Of a DNA stretch of 64,000 nt, positions 44,661-52,949 are shown in pieces; position 1 is the stretch's first letter; each line of letters begins with the position of its first letter. The notes beneath the pieces were generated by a model, which was given only the letters and a program-made list of their open reading frames with translations, was not told the DNA's origin and did not search any database. The stretch spans positions 2,860,501 to 2,924,500 of the forward strand of contig NZ_CP011509.1 of assembly GCF_001027285.1 (NCBI RefSeq), in the 5' to 3' direction. The position numbers were made by a program, and so were the translations under genes. The stretch is from Archangium gephyra (GTDB taxonomy: Bacteria; Myxococcota; Myxococcia; Myxococcales; Myxococcaceae).

Positions 44661-47600
44661 ATGGCCGCCGTCATCAAGGATGTCGTCGTTCTGCTGCCGG
44701 GTCTGCTCGGCAGCGTGCTCAAGCGGGACGGCAAGGAAATCTGGGGGCTGTCGGGCAGTGCCATCTTCCGCGCGCTCTTCAGCGGCGCGGGCAGCGTGAA
44801 GTCCCTCACCCTCAAGTCCGACAGCGGGGGCGAGCTCGCCGACGATGGCGTGGAAGCCACCGCCATGCTTCCCGACACGCACCTCATCCCCGGCCTGTGG
44901 AAGGTGGACGGCTACACCCGCGTGGCCGAGACGCTGGTGAGCCAGCTCGGCCTCATCCCGGGCGCCAACTTCTTCGAGTTCCCCTACGACTGGCGGCGCG
45001 ACATCCGCTTCACCGCGAAGCGGCTCGCCCAGCAGGCTCCGCGCTGGCTCCACGCGTGGCGCAACAGCCACGGGGGCCATCCCGACGCGCGCCTCATCCT
45101 CGTGGGCCACTCCATGGGCGGCGTCGTCTCGCGCTACTTCCTCGAGTGCCTCGGGGGCTGGAAGGACACCCGCGCGCTCATCACCTTCGGCACGCCCCAC
45201 CGCGGCTCATTCATGGCGCTGCAGGCGCTCGCGCTGGGCTTCCGCAAGGACCTCGGGCCGGTGAACCTCTTCGACCTGACGGCCATGGTGCGCTCGCTGC
45301 CCTCGGCGTACCAGCTGCTGCCCATCTACCCGTGCGTGCAGATGCCCGACGGGAGCCTCGTCCGTCCGGGCGAGGCCAAGGGCATTGGCGGGTTGGACCC
45401 CGTCCGCGCCGCGCAGGGGCTCGCCTTCCAGCGGGAGATTGAAAGCGCGATGCTGGCCAACTCGCGCAACTCCGCGTACCTCGAGCAGGGCTACAACCTC
45501 CACCCCGTGGTGGGCACCTTCCAGCCCACGCTGCAGGGCATGCGCGTCCAGGCGTCCGGCGCGGTGGACATGCTCTACAGCGACCCGGATGGCACGGACA
45601 ACGGTGGTGATGGCACCGTGCCGCGCGTCTCCGCCTTCCCGCTGGAGGAGCGGCACCACGCGCGTGTCATGTACAGCCCCACGTCCCACGCCTCGCTGCA
45701 GAACGCCTTCGAGGTGCTGGCCCACGTGCAGGGGGTGCTCACCGGCCAGGACATCAACCTCCTCAAGTACCGGGCGCCGGAGCAGGCCTCCAAGCAGCTC
45801 TCGCTGCACATCGAGGATGCGTACGCGCACGACGAGCCGGTGACGGTGCGGGTCCGTCCCTCGGCCGAGCCCGTCTCGCTCCGGGCCTTCGTCACCCAGG
45901 TGAAGACGCAGCAGACCTTCGCGGCGGAGCTCAAGCGGGACGCGGATGGCTTCCACGTGGGCACGCTGCCGCCGCTGCCTGCCGGCATGTACCGCGTGAG
46001 CGTCAAGGGCGGCCCCGAGATCATCCCCGTCACCGACGTCTTCGCCGTCTTCCACCGCGCGGGCGAGCTGCCGGAGGACGATGAGGACGTGGTGGACGAG
46101 CTGGTGAGCTTCCACGCGCCGGGAAACGCGGATCCGCACCGGAAGGATGCGCAGCCGGTGACGCCCGTGCTTCTCCAGCACAGCACCCTGGTGAAGCCCC
46201 CGCCGCAGCCCACCGAGCCTCCGGTGCCGCAGGACGAGGGGCAGGCCATTACCCGCTATCCCTCGGTGGAGCCGCTCGTGCCCGCGCGAGCCGGGCAGGC
46301 GCTTCCGCTCACCGTGGACCTGGCGCTGGCCGAGGTGGGCGCGGTGACGGAATCCGCGGGCGTCACCCTGTCCGGACTGGCGCCGGACTGGAAGGAGCTT
46401 CCCATCAAGGTCCGGCTGCTCTGCTCGGAGATGACGTTCCCCGCGGGAAAGGACGCGGGCACGGTGTGGGTGCGGCGCAACGAGGCCTCCACCGCCGCCA
46501 CCCTGACCGGCACCGTCAACCCGGGCGCGTCGGGCGAGCTCACCGTGGTGGCGACCTTCGAGTACAACGGGCGGTTCTGCGGCGCGGCCCGCAGGCGCAT
46601 CCCCATCGAGTCCTCCGGCTCGGGTGGGGTGGATCCCTCCTCCTCGCGTTCCTCCTCGACGCCGCCGGCGGGGATGGCGCCCGCGTCCGCCCGGGAGGCG
46701 GTCGAGGGAGGGACGTTCGCCCTCGAGGCGGGTGCCCAGAAGCCCCACCTGACGGTGCAGATCCACAAGCTGGACAAGAGCAACCCGCGGCGCCTGTATT
46801 GGACGCTCCACGTGTCGGTGCCGTGCAAGGGATTGCCGGCGCGGCTCTCGGGAGACCTGGACCTGGGCTCGGACCCATCCGCCTTCTTCCAGAGCGTGGC
46901 CGCCACGGCCCGCGAGCTGCGCTCCGGCGATCACTTCCCCTGGTTCCTCGGACTGGGGAAGCTGCTCTACCAGCGCACGCCCAACGCCTTCCGCGAGACG
47001 TTCCGGGCCCTGCGCCAGGAGTACGGGCCGGGCTTCCCCATCCAGTTCATCACCGATGATCCGCACATCCCCTGGGAGCTGATGGCCCCCGTGGATGTGC
47101 CGGGCGCGGAGTTGCTGTGCATGGAGCATCCGGTGGCCCGGTGGCTGCTCGACTACCAGACGTCGATGACGGCGCGCCTGACCCACGGGGACCACATCCT
47201 CACCATCGCGCCGGACTACCAGTTCCATCCGCACCTGGCGCCCCTGCCGCAGGCGCAGGAGGAGTCGCGGCAGCTCTCCAAGCGTTTCCGGGCGGTGCGT
47301 GTCGCGGGCAGGCGTCAGCCCGTGATGAACCTGTTGGGCGGCGGTTACGCGCCCACCGTGGGGCTGGTGCACTTCGCCGGGCACGGCAAGTACAGCCCGA
47401 ACAACGAGGTGTCGCCCTCGTGCGTGTTCCTGGAGGACGGGGAGCTGAGGACGCTCGAGGTCCGCAACTCCATGGTGATGTTGGGGCAGAAGTCGCGGCC
47501 GCTCGTCATCTTCAACGCCTGCGAGGTGGGCACGGCCACCGAGCTGCTCGGAGGTATTGGAGGCTGGGCCGAGACGTTCGTGAGCGAGTCCTTCGCGGGT

Positions 47601-47825
47601 TTCATCGCGCCGTTGTGGCCGGTGCAGGACGCGCATGCGCGCAACGCGGTGGAGCAGCTGGTGGCGGACTTGAAGGAGAAGCACCTCTCGGTGGGAGAGG
47701 CCCTCCAGCGCCTGCGGCGGAACGAGGCGAGGACGTCTCCCACGTACCTGTCCTACGTGTACGTGGGGGATGTGATGGCGCGCTTCGCTCCGGCGGCCGC
47801 CGCGGCCAGCACCGCCGCGGCGTGA
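44661..47825 (+). CDS. LCAT-like lipase fused to a CHAT caspase-like protease
   Basis: 1054 residues, ATG at 44661 with GGAGGAAGCA before it, no signal peptide. Residues about 1-350: PGAP1/LCAT-type alpha/beta hydrolase with VVVLLPGLLGSVL, FPYDWRRDI, nucleophile S151 in GHSMGG, and HASLQNAF offering the His. Middle (about 360-690): beta-sandwich modules and Pro/Ser linkers (PPPQPTEPPVPQ, SSSRSSSTPPAG). Residues about 700-1045: CHAT domain with PHIPWELMAPV, the catalytic His908 in VHFAGHGKYSP and Cys954 in IFNACEVGTATE, GFIAPLWPV and VGEALQRLR. CHAT domains are caspase-clan peptidases used in gasdermin and CRISPR-linked immunity, usually triggered by a partner. Here a lipase shares the chain. 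Convergent with a lipoprotein gene; no partner gene adjacent. Confidence 0.88.
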   Translation: MAAVIKDVVVLLPGLLGSVLKRDGKEIWGLSGSAIFRALFSGAGSVKSLTLKSDSGGELADDGVEATAMLPDTHLIPGLWKVDGYTRVAETLVSQLGLIPGANFFEFPYDWRRDIRFTAKRLAQQAPRWLHAWRNSHGGHPDARLILVGHSMGGVVSRYFLECLGGWKDTRALITFGTPHRGSFMALQALALGFRKDLGPVNLFDLTAMVRSLPSAYQLLPIYPCVQMPDGSLVRPGEAKGIGGLDPVRAAQGLAFQREIESAMLANSRNSAYLEQGYNLHPVVGTFQPTLQGMRVQASGAVDMLYSDPDGTDNGGDGTVPRVSAFPLEERHHARVMYSPTSHASLQNAFEVLAHVQGVLTGQDINLLKYRAPEQASKQLSLHIEDAYAHDEPVTVRVRPSAEPVSLRAFVTQVKTQQTFAAELKRDADGFHVGTLPPLPAGMYRVSVKGGPEIIPVTDVFAVFHRAGELPEDDEDVVDELVSFHAPGNADPHRKDAQPVTPVLLQHSTLVKPPPQPTEPPVPQDEGQAITRYPSVEPLVPARAGQALPLTVDLALAEVGAVTESAGVTLSGLAPDWKELPIKVRLLCSEMTFPAGKDAGTVWVRRNEASTAATLTGTVNPGASGELTVVATFEYNGRFCGAARRRIPIESSGSGGVDPSSSRSSSTPPAGMAPASAREAVEGGTFALEAGAQKPHLTVQIHKLDKSNPRRLYWTLHVSVPCKGLPARLSGDLDLGSDPSAFFQSVAATARELRSGDHFPWFLGLGKLLYQRTPNAFRETFRALRQEYGPGFPIQFITDDPHIPWELMAPVDVPGAELLCMEHPVARWLLDYQTSMTARLTHGDHILTIAPDYQFHPHLAPLPQAQEESRQLSKRFRAVRVAGRRQPVMNLLGGGYAPTVGLVHFAGHGKYSPNNEVSPSCVFLEDGELRTLEVRNSMVMLGQKSRPLVIFNACEVGTATELLGGIGGWAETFVSESFAGFIAPLWPVQDAHARNAVEQLVADLKEKHLSVGEALQRLRRNEARTSPTYLSYVYVGDVMARFAPAAAAASTAAA

Positions 47826-47845
47826 CATTGTGCCCCGAGGTGCCG

Positions 47846-48403
47846 CTACTGCGGCGTCCCTCCGTCAGGCGAAGGAATGCCCCCGTCAGCGATGACGGGG
47901 AAACTGACCCGCGCTTCCGGAGGGACGGTCACGTCGATTGCAGTGGGCCCACCGTCCAGGCTGACGGGTTCGGAGCCGCCATCCTCGGCGTTCCCGTCCT
48001 CAGGTGCGTCCAACTCCGGCTCGTCATCGAGCAGCCGGCGGAGGATGCGGCCATCAACGCTGATCGCGTATCTCACCCCTGAATCAAGTGAGGAGTGCGC
48101 ACGACCGCAGTAGCTGGGGTCCTGCAAGATCGCCACGTAGATGAGCTCACCGCGCCGGACGGCGTAGTACTTGTGTGCCTCGGGCGTGTCGATGCATGCG
48201 CGCAGAGGGCCCCAGGCAGGGAAGAAATCGTGGGTGGCCACCTGGAGTGCTCGAAGCGTAGGGCCATCGATGGGTGCACCCGCCATGATGGCGTCATAGC
48301 CAGGCATCCGAACGCTCGGGTCCTGGTTCTGGAGCCAGCCTCGGTGGTGGAGGCACCCCACGGAGATGAAGATGAGCAGAAGCGCGAGGCTCTTTGTCTT
48401 CAT
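47846..48403 (-). CDS. Hypothetical lipoprotein, partner of the JAMM lipoprotein
   Basis: 185 residues, ATG at 48403 overlapping the upstream stop. Signal MKTKSLALLLIFISVGC. A region around PAWGPLRACIDTPEAHKYYAVRRGELIYVAI and YCGRAHSSLDSGVRYAIS shows two Cys that may pair. The C-terminal third is Asp/Gly/Pro rich (PEDGNAEDGGSEP, PDGGTPQ), probably disordered. No family recognised. Operon position suggests a joint role with the JAMM-type lipoprotein. Confidence 0.75.
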   Translation of the reverse strand: MKTKSLALLLIFISVGCLHHRGWLQNQDPSVRMPGYDAIMAGAPIDGPTLRALQVATHDFFPAWGPLRACIDTPEAHKYYAVRRGELIYVAILQDPSYCGRAHSSLDSGVRYAISVDGRILRRLLDDEPELDAPEDGNAEDGGSEPVSLDGGPTAIDVTVPPEARVSFPVIADGGIPSPDGGTPQ

Positions 48404-49158
48404 GGCCGCTCCTCAACGGGCAGGACCTTCGGAATCCCATTCTCTGACCAGTCCACGCGAGCGACCACCTTCCTCATCAGCCGTCCATTGTCGACCGTGT
48501 ACCGGAGCATCTCGTCACTTCGGGCCGGAACATAATGATAGAAGCCCGCGCATTCCGGCTTCCCCTCCCGCACTTCGCCGAAGAACGCGGCGATGCTGAT
48601 GGAGATTGGCTGCCCTCCAAGCCGCGTCGTGGGGCCATGGATGCGTGCCATTTCCGCGATGCTCTGGAGGTCGGGGGATGAAATGCGTTCGCCTCCGGGG
48701 TGATTGTGGAGCATCACCAGATAGGCCACGGCGGCATCCGGGTTGCGCCTGTCAACGACTCGTGCCGGCAGATCACACCGCCGCCTGGTCGGATCATCCT
48801 GGACGGGGCTCGTGGTCAGCAGGCTCATTTCCACCTGCGTCCCATCGATGGAGTACAGCCATGCGCAGTATTCGCTCGCCGTCCTCCAATACACGCTGAA
48901 GTTCTGATCCCCCCTCGACACCGGAATCGACGCATGGGGCTGCCCGATGATGACCGGGCAGGCGGCAAGGAGGGCCTCCGAGACCTGGGTGTATGGCCCG
49001 AAATCCGGCATGGGTCCGGGAATGCTCGTCAGCGGTTCTCCGGGGTTGGGCGTTACGACATAAGGATTCGGACGGGGTGCCGTACAAGCGGTCGCGAGGA
49101 GCATGCACGGCCCGAGCAGGATTGAACGGATGCTGACGGGAAAGAGCATTTCTCCCAT
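48400..49158 (-). CDS. Secreted lipoprotein with JAMM/JAB (MPN)-type metal motif
   Basis: 252 residues from ATG at 49158 (overlaps the lipase stop as TAATG; ATG at 49149 possible). Signal ending ACMLLATAC-type lipobox (GPCMLLATAC). The central VMLHNHPGGERISSPDLQSI gives His-x-His-Pro then Ser-x-x-Asp, the zinc-ligand signature of JAB/MPN proteins (RadC, Rpn11, Mpr1), with an upstream Glu in TQVEMSLL as candidate base. JAMM domains are isopeptidases or DNA-linked; a lipidated secreted form is unusual. Three Cys outside the motif. Its substrate outside the cytoplasm is unknown. Confidence 0.7.
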   Translation of the reverse strand: MGEMLFPVSIRSILLGPCMLLATACTAPRPNPYVVTPNPGEPLTSIPGPMPDFGPYTQVSEALLAACPVIIGQPHASIPVSRGDQNFSVYWRTASEYCAWLYSIDGTQVEMSLLTTSPVQDDPTRRRCDLPARVVDRRNPDAAVAYLVMLHNHPGGERISSPDLQSIAEMARIHGPTTRLGGQPISISIAAFFGEVREGKPECAGFYHYVPARSDEMLRYTVDNGRLMRKVVARVDWSENGIPKVLPVEERP

Positions 49159-50180
49159 TATGGCCCCACGGGCGTCTCGAGTGCCAGGGCGACCATCGTC
49201 TCGGTGAGATCGCCCGGGTAGTAGTTGGAGAAGCCGGGCAGGCCCGTGAGGGCCGCCTCCGCGTGGTCCATGTCCTCCAGCCGCACCACCCGCGAGCCCG
49301 GCACCTCCGCGTCCACCGCGTTCACCAATCCATCACACGCCCACCCGTAGCGCTCGTGCACGTAGGCGCACAACGGCCGCATCAGCGAGCGCCTCGACAG
49401 CCGCGACGTCGCCAGCGACACCGTGGGGATGTCCACCGGGTACGGGTGCTGGCGCACGAACTCCATCCGCCGCGCGTACGACAGGTCCTCCACCGAGCCC
49501 GCGTCCCCCTGGAACAGCGAGGGAAAGGTCACGTCCAGCAACCGCCTCAGCGAGGGCGTCGTCACCAGGTCATTCGCGATGACCGAGCCGCCAAACGGAG
49601 ACTGCAGCGTCACCACCGCGCGCACGTGCCGGCGCAACTCCGGGTAGAGCGCCAACGTGCTCATCGCCTCCACGCCCCCCTTGCTGTGCCCCACCAGCAC
49701 CACCGTGCGGCCAAAGTGGATGGCGTCCAGCAGCGCCTCGCGCACCACCTTCACGTTGTCCGCGAGCCGCCCCTCCGTGTCCACCGCCACCTCACGCGTC
49801 TCCAGTCCCCGCTTCTCCAGCCGCGCCTGGTTGTCCTCCAGGTAGCCGGGCACCTCGTCCCCCAACATCCCCTTCACCATCAGGTACAGGTGCCGCCGGG
49901 CCTCGTCCGGCAGCACCGGCTCGCCCTCGCGCACGCGCGGGTGCACCTCGCGGAACCGGGCCGTGATGTCCGTGGGCGGCGGCGTCTCCGCCTTGAACCA
50001 CCCGGCCAACCCCGTGCTGCCGGGGCCTGGCTCACGCACCGCCTCGGGCAGCTCGCGCAGCGACCGCAGGAGCCGGGCCACCGCGCCCGTGGCGGGCTGT
50101 TGCAGGGCGTTACGGGGCGTGCGTCCCCCCTCGACGGGAGGGGGCGGCGGGGCAGGGGAAACGAGGTCCTTCCGAGACAT
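49158..50180 (-). CDS. Alpha/beta-hydrolase, lipase-like
   Basis: 340 residues from ATG at 50180. A Pro-rich N-terminal 20 residues precedes a mainly soluble domain: VVLVGHSKGGVEAMSTLALYPEL has the nucleophile Ser in GHSKGG, QSPFGGSVIANDLV and TFPSLFQGDAG next, and DMDHAEAALTGLPGF provides a possible His. Resembles triacylglycerol-lipase / PGAP1-like hydrolases of myxobacteria; no signal peptide seen. Followed by two lipoprotein genes with overlapping ends, so a three-gene operon. Confidence 0.78.
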   Translation of the reverse strand: MSRKDLVSPAPPPPPVEGGRTPRNALQQPATGAVARLLRSLRELPEAVREPGPGSTGLAGWFKAETPPPTDITARFREVHPRVREGEPVLPDEARRHLYLMVKGMLGDEVPGYLEDNQARLEKRGLETREVAVDTEGRLADNVKVVREALLDAIHFGRTVVLVGHSKGGVEAMSTLALYPELRRHVRAVVTLQSPFGGSVIANDLVTTPSLRRLLDVTFPSLFQGDAGSVEDLSYARRMEFVRQHPYPVDIPTVSLATSRLSRRSLMRPLCAYVHERYGWACDGLVNAVDAEVPGSRVVRLEDMDHAEAALTGLPGFSNYYPGDLTETMVALALETPVGP

Positions 50181-50279
50181 ACGGACCCCCAGCCTACCAG
50201 GGCCGGGACCCTCCGTTCTCCAGCACACACGGGCAGGGGGCTCGTGATAGAAGGTGGCCTCGTAAGGGGAGGAAGGACG

Positions 50280-50629
50280 CTGACGACCGGACAGGAATGG
50301 CTCGTGGATGTGTGCGGGTGCCCGCCGGAGCGCCTGAAGGACACGGCTGCGCTCGCGGCCCTGTTCGAGGAGCTCATCGTGCTGATGGAGCTGAAGGTGG
50401 TGGGTCAGCCTCAGTGGCACGTGTTCCCGGAGCCGGGCGGCATCACTGGCCTCACGCTGCTGGCGGAGAGCCACCTGGCCGTCCACACCTTCCCCGAGCA
50501 CGGCTTCGCCGCGCTCAACGTCTACTGCTGCCGCACCCGCAAGCGCCCGGACTTCGAGGCGCTGCTGGCACGGCACCTGGGCGCGGCCTCCTGCCGCGTC
50601 CGTGAGCTGCCCCGGGGGTGGAGGCGTGA
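50280..50629 (+). CDS. speD: S-adenosylmethionine decarboxylase proenzyme (SpeD), CTG start and frameshifted end
   Basis: Recognisable from TTGQEWLVDVCGCPPERL through HVFPEPGGITGLTLLAESHL to FPEHGFAALNVYCC. The self-processing site is Glu-Ser (S64) in AESHLAVHTF, the pyruvoyl-forming Ser in bacterial SpeD. No ATG; CTG at 50280 has GGGGAGG at 50266-50272 and is the best start (GTG at 50244 is the alternative). In the given sequence the frame passes GGGGG at 50614-50618 and runs 460 bases into the next gene. One extra G there would end it as RELPRGVEA with stop TGA at 50627-50629, overlapping the next GTG exactly as in an operon. So a 1-base loss is probable. Provides aminopropyl donor for polyamine synthesis. 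Confidence 0.8.
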
Positions 50630-52527
50630 CGCAGGGCAACTGTCCTTCCTGTGGGGCTGCCGTCGAGTTCTCCGCGGGCACCGCGTTGGTGGTGGTGTGC
50701 AGCCACTGCCAGACGGTGGTGGCCCGGCAGGGCAAACACCTCGAGGCGCATGGGAAGATTGGCGCCATCGTCGACACCGACTCGCCCCTCCAGCTCAACG
50801 CCGAGGGCCGCATCGGCCGCGATGGCTACCGGCTGGTGGGCCACCTGCAGAAGGACCACGGCGCGGGGCCCTGGGACGAGTGGTACGTGGAGTTCGACGA
50901 CGGGCGCACCGGCTGGCTCTCCGAGTCCGAGGGCGCCTTCCACCTGCTGCTCGCCGCCGGCACCGAGCCGGACCTGGTGCTCGAGGACTTCGAGCCCGGC
51001 CACCGCTTCACCGCGCAGGGCCACCGGCTGGTGGTGGAGGAGCGCGGGCACGGCCGCGTGGTGTCCGCCGCGGGCCAGCTCCCCAGTGACGTGGACCCGG
51101 AGGCGGACAGCCACTACGTGGACGCCACGGGCCCCGGCGGCGTCTTCGTCACGCTGGACTTCGGCACCGGCTCGAGCGACCCCGAGGTCTACGTCGGCAA
51201 GAAGCTGAAGCTGACGGAGCTGGGCATTCCCCCGGACCAGCTGCGCCCCAAGGTGCGCAAGGTGGCGCTACAGCAGGCGCGCTGCACCAACTGCAACGGC
51301 CCGCTGGAGCTGCACGCTCCGGACCGTACCAAGCGCGTGGCGTGCCCCTTCTGCGGCGCGCTGCTGGACGCGAGCCGGGGCAAGCTGGCCTTCCTCCAGC
51401 TGCTGGAGAAGCCGGACCATCCGCCGCTCATTCCCCTGGGCGCCAAGGGCAAGCTGCGGGACGCCGAGTGGGTGTGCATCGGTTTCCTGGTGCGCTCGTG
51501 CTCGGTGGAGGGCATCCGCTACCCGTGGGAGGAGTACCTCCTCTTCAACCGGCAGCGCGGCTTCATCTGGCTGATGCAGTCCAACGGGCACTGGACCGTC
51601 CTCGAGCCGCTGGCCGCGGGTGACGTGGCGGTGGCCCCGGGCGTCGCCGCGCACCTGGACAACCGGCGCTACCGGGCCTTCCAGAGCGTGACGGCCGAGA
51701 CCGAGACGGTGCTCGGCGAGTTCTACTGGGAAGTCCAGGCCGGCGAGACGGCCGAGGCCGAGGAGTACGTGGCGCCCCCGTTCTCGGTGAACGTGGACCG
51801 CACCGACAACGAGGTGACGTACACGCTCGGCGAGTACGTGGCGCCCGAGGTCATCCAGGAGGCCTTCAAGCTCCAGGAGCCCCTGCCCAGGCCGGAGGGC
51901 ATTGCCCCCAGCCAGCCCAACCCGCACTCCAGCGCGGGCACCTGGAAGTGGACGGGCGTCTGGGCCACGGCGCTGCTCTTCGTCTTCCTGGTTGCCAGCA
52001 TCATGGCCGACAAGCGCACCGTGCTGGTGCAGGACGTCCGCCTGGAGCCGGACGCGCAATCCGGCTCGCCCACGGCCATGACCTTCAGCGAGCCCTTCGA
52101 GATCCGCAAGCGCGGCAACGTGGAGGCCACCGTGCTGGCGCCGGTGAGCAACTCCTGGCTTGGCGTCCAGGGAGACCTGGTCAACGAGCAGACCGGCGAG
52201 GCCATCAGCTTCTACGACGAGGTGAGCTACTACTCGGGCAGCGACTCGGACGGCTCGTGGAGCGAGGGCAGCCAGCGCGAGACGGAGTACCTGTCCGCGG
52301 TGCCCCCGGGGCGCTACGTGCTGCGCACCACGGCCTACTTCGACGGCCGGCCCGTGCAGGGCCAGAGCTACACGGTGACGCTCGTGAGCGATACGCCGCG
52401 CGGCTCCTGGTTCTGCTGCGCGCTGGTGCTGCTGCTCATCGCGCCCGCGTTCGCCTTCTTCCGCTCCTCCAGCTTCGAGTCGGCGCGCTGGGCGGAGAGC
52501 AACCTGGGTTCCAGCTCGGATGATTGA
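50626..52527 (+). CDS. DUF4178 zinc-ribbon membrane protein
   Basis: 633 residues from GTG at 50626, which makes MTQGNCPSCGAA. N-terminal zinc ribbon (CPSC...CSHC); a DUF4178 domain (RIGRDGYRLVGHLQKDHGAGP, WYVEFDDGRTGWLSE). A second zinc ribbon (CTNCNGPLELH...CPFCG) is followed by a second DUF4178 copy (ECTIGFLVRS-like VCIGFLVRSCSVEG, YPWEEYLLFN). A TM helix near 445-462 and a C-terminal one (WFCCALVLLLIAPAFAFF) bracket a domain of about 130 residues that may be outside. Function unknown, but DUF4178 genes are often beside DUF350 and spermidine-synthase-like genes, as here. Confidence 0.88.
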   Translation: MTQGNCPSCGAAVEFSAGTALVVVCSHCQTVVARQGKHLEAHGKIGAIVDTDSPLQLNAEGRIGRDGYRLVGHLQKDHGAGPWDEWYVEFDDGRTGWLSESEGAFHLLLAAGTEPDLVLEDFEPGHRFTAQGHRLVVEERGHGRVVSAAGQLPSDVDPEADSHYVDATGPGGVFVTLDFGTGSSDPEVYVGKKLKLTELGIPPDQLRPKVRKVALQQARCTNCNGPLELHAPDRTKRVACPFCGALLDASRGKLAFLQLLEKPDHPPLIPLGAKGKLRDAEWVCIGFLVRSCSVEGIRYPWEEYLLFNRQRGFIWLMQSNGHWTVLEPLAAGDVAVAPGVAAHLDNRRYRAFQSVTAETETVLGEFYWEVQAGETAEAEEYVAPPFSVNVDRTDNEVTYTLGEYVAPEVIQEAFKLQEPLPRPEGIAPSQPNPHSSAGTWKWTGVWATALLFVFLVASIMADKRTVLVQDVRLEPDAQSGSPTAMTFSEPFEIRKRGNVEATVLAPVSNSWLGVQGDLVNEQTGEAISFYDEVSYYSGSDSDGSWSEGSQRETEYLSAVPPGRYVLRTTAYFDGRPVQGQSYTVTLVSDTPRGSWFCCALVLLLIAPAFAFFRSSSFESARWAESNLGSSSDD

Positions 52528-52539
52528 GAGAGGGTGTCC

Positions 52540-52689
52540 ATGAAGTACATCGGTGGAGTCATCGTCATCCTCTATGCCGTGGTGGCCTTCACGGGCTGTG
52601 AGCCCTTCACCCGTTCGCAGCGTGGCCAGGCGGTGGCACGCGGCAGCGGCGTGCGAACCTGGACCGGCGGTTTCATGGGAGGGAAGTGA
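52540..52689 (+). CDS. 49-residue lipoprotein in the polyamine-type operon
   Basis: ATG at 52540, 49 residues. Hydrophobic leader MKYIGGVIVILYAVVAFTGC with a lipobox-like FTGC, then a short basic tail (RSQRGQAVARGSGVR) ending GGFMGGK. The stop overlaps the next ATG (TGATG), giving translational coupling. Its place corresponds to the small DUF4247-like or lipoprotein genes in similar operons; I cannot name the family. Confidence 0.7.
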   Translation: MKYIGGVIVILYAVVAFTGCEPFTRSQRGQAVARGSGVRTWTGGFMGGK

Positions 52690-52922
52690 TGTTCCTGGGA
52701 GTCCTGTCAGTGGTGGTGAGCCTGGACAACCTGCTGGCGAGCCTCGTGTACTCGCTCGTCGGTCTGGCGGTGTTCGTCGCGGGCCTGTTCGTCTTCCGGC
52801 TCATCATGCCCTTCGATGTGCACAAGGAGATCGAGGTGGACCAGAACACGGCCCTCGGTCTCGTCATGGGCTCCTTCATTCTCGGCCTGGCCATCATCGT
52901 GGCCGCGGCCATCTCGGGCTGA
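52689..52922 (+). CDS. DUF350 family membrane protein
   Basis: 77 residues, two TM helices (LASLVYSLVGLAVFVAGLFVF and GLVMGSFILGLAIIVAAAIS) joined by MPFDVHKEIEVDQNTALG. The Asp/Glu-rich loop and A-x-G at the second helix are the DUF350 pattern. Family function unknown; DUF350 genes recur beside polyamine-ligase or spermidine-synthase-like genes (for instance enterobacterial yjfL). Start overlaps the lipoprotein stop. Confidence 0.85.
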   Translation: MFLGVLSVVVSLDNLLASLVYSLVGLAVFVAGLFVFRLIMPFDVHKEIEVDQNTALGLVMGSFILGLAIIVAAAISG

Positions 52923-52949
52923 CGCCCCGCGGCACAGGCCGTACCCGCT

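Noticed and set aside
50280-51089. 270-residue extended SpeD product
   Set aside because: Past residue 110 the translation is Arg/Gly-rich and lies antiphase to the well supported DUF4178 gene. A 1-base loss explains it better.
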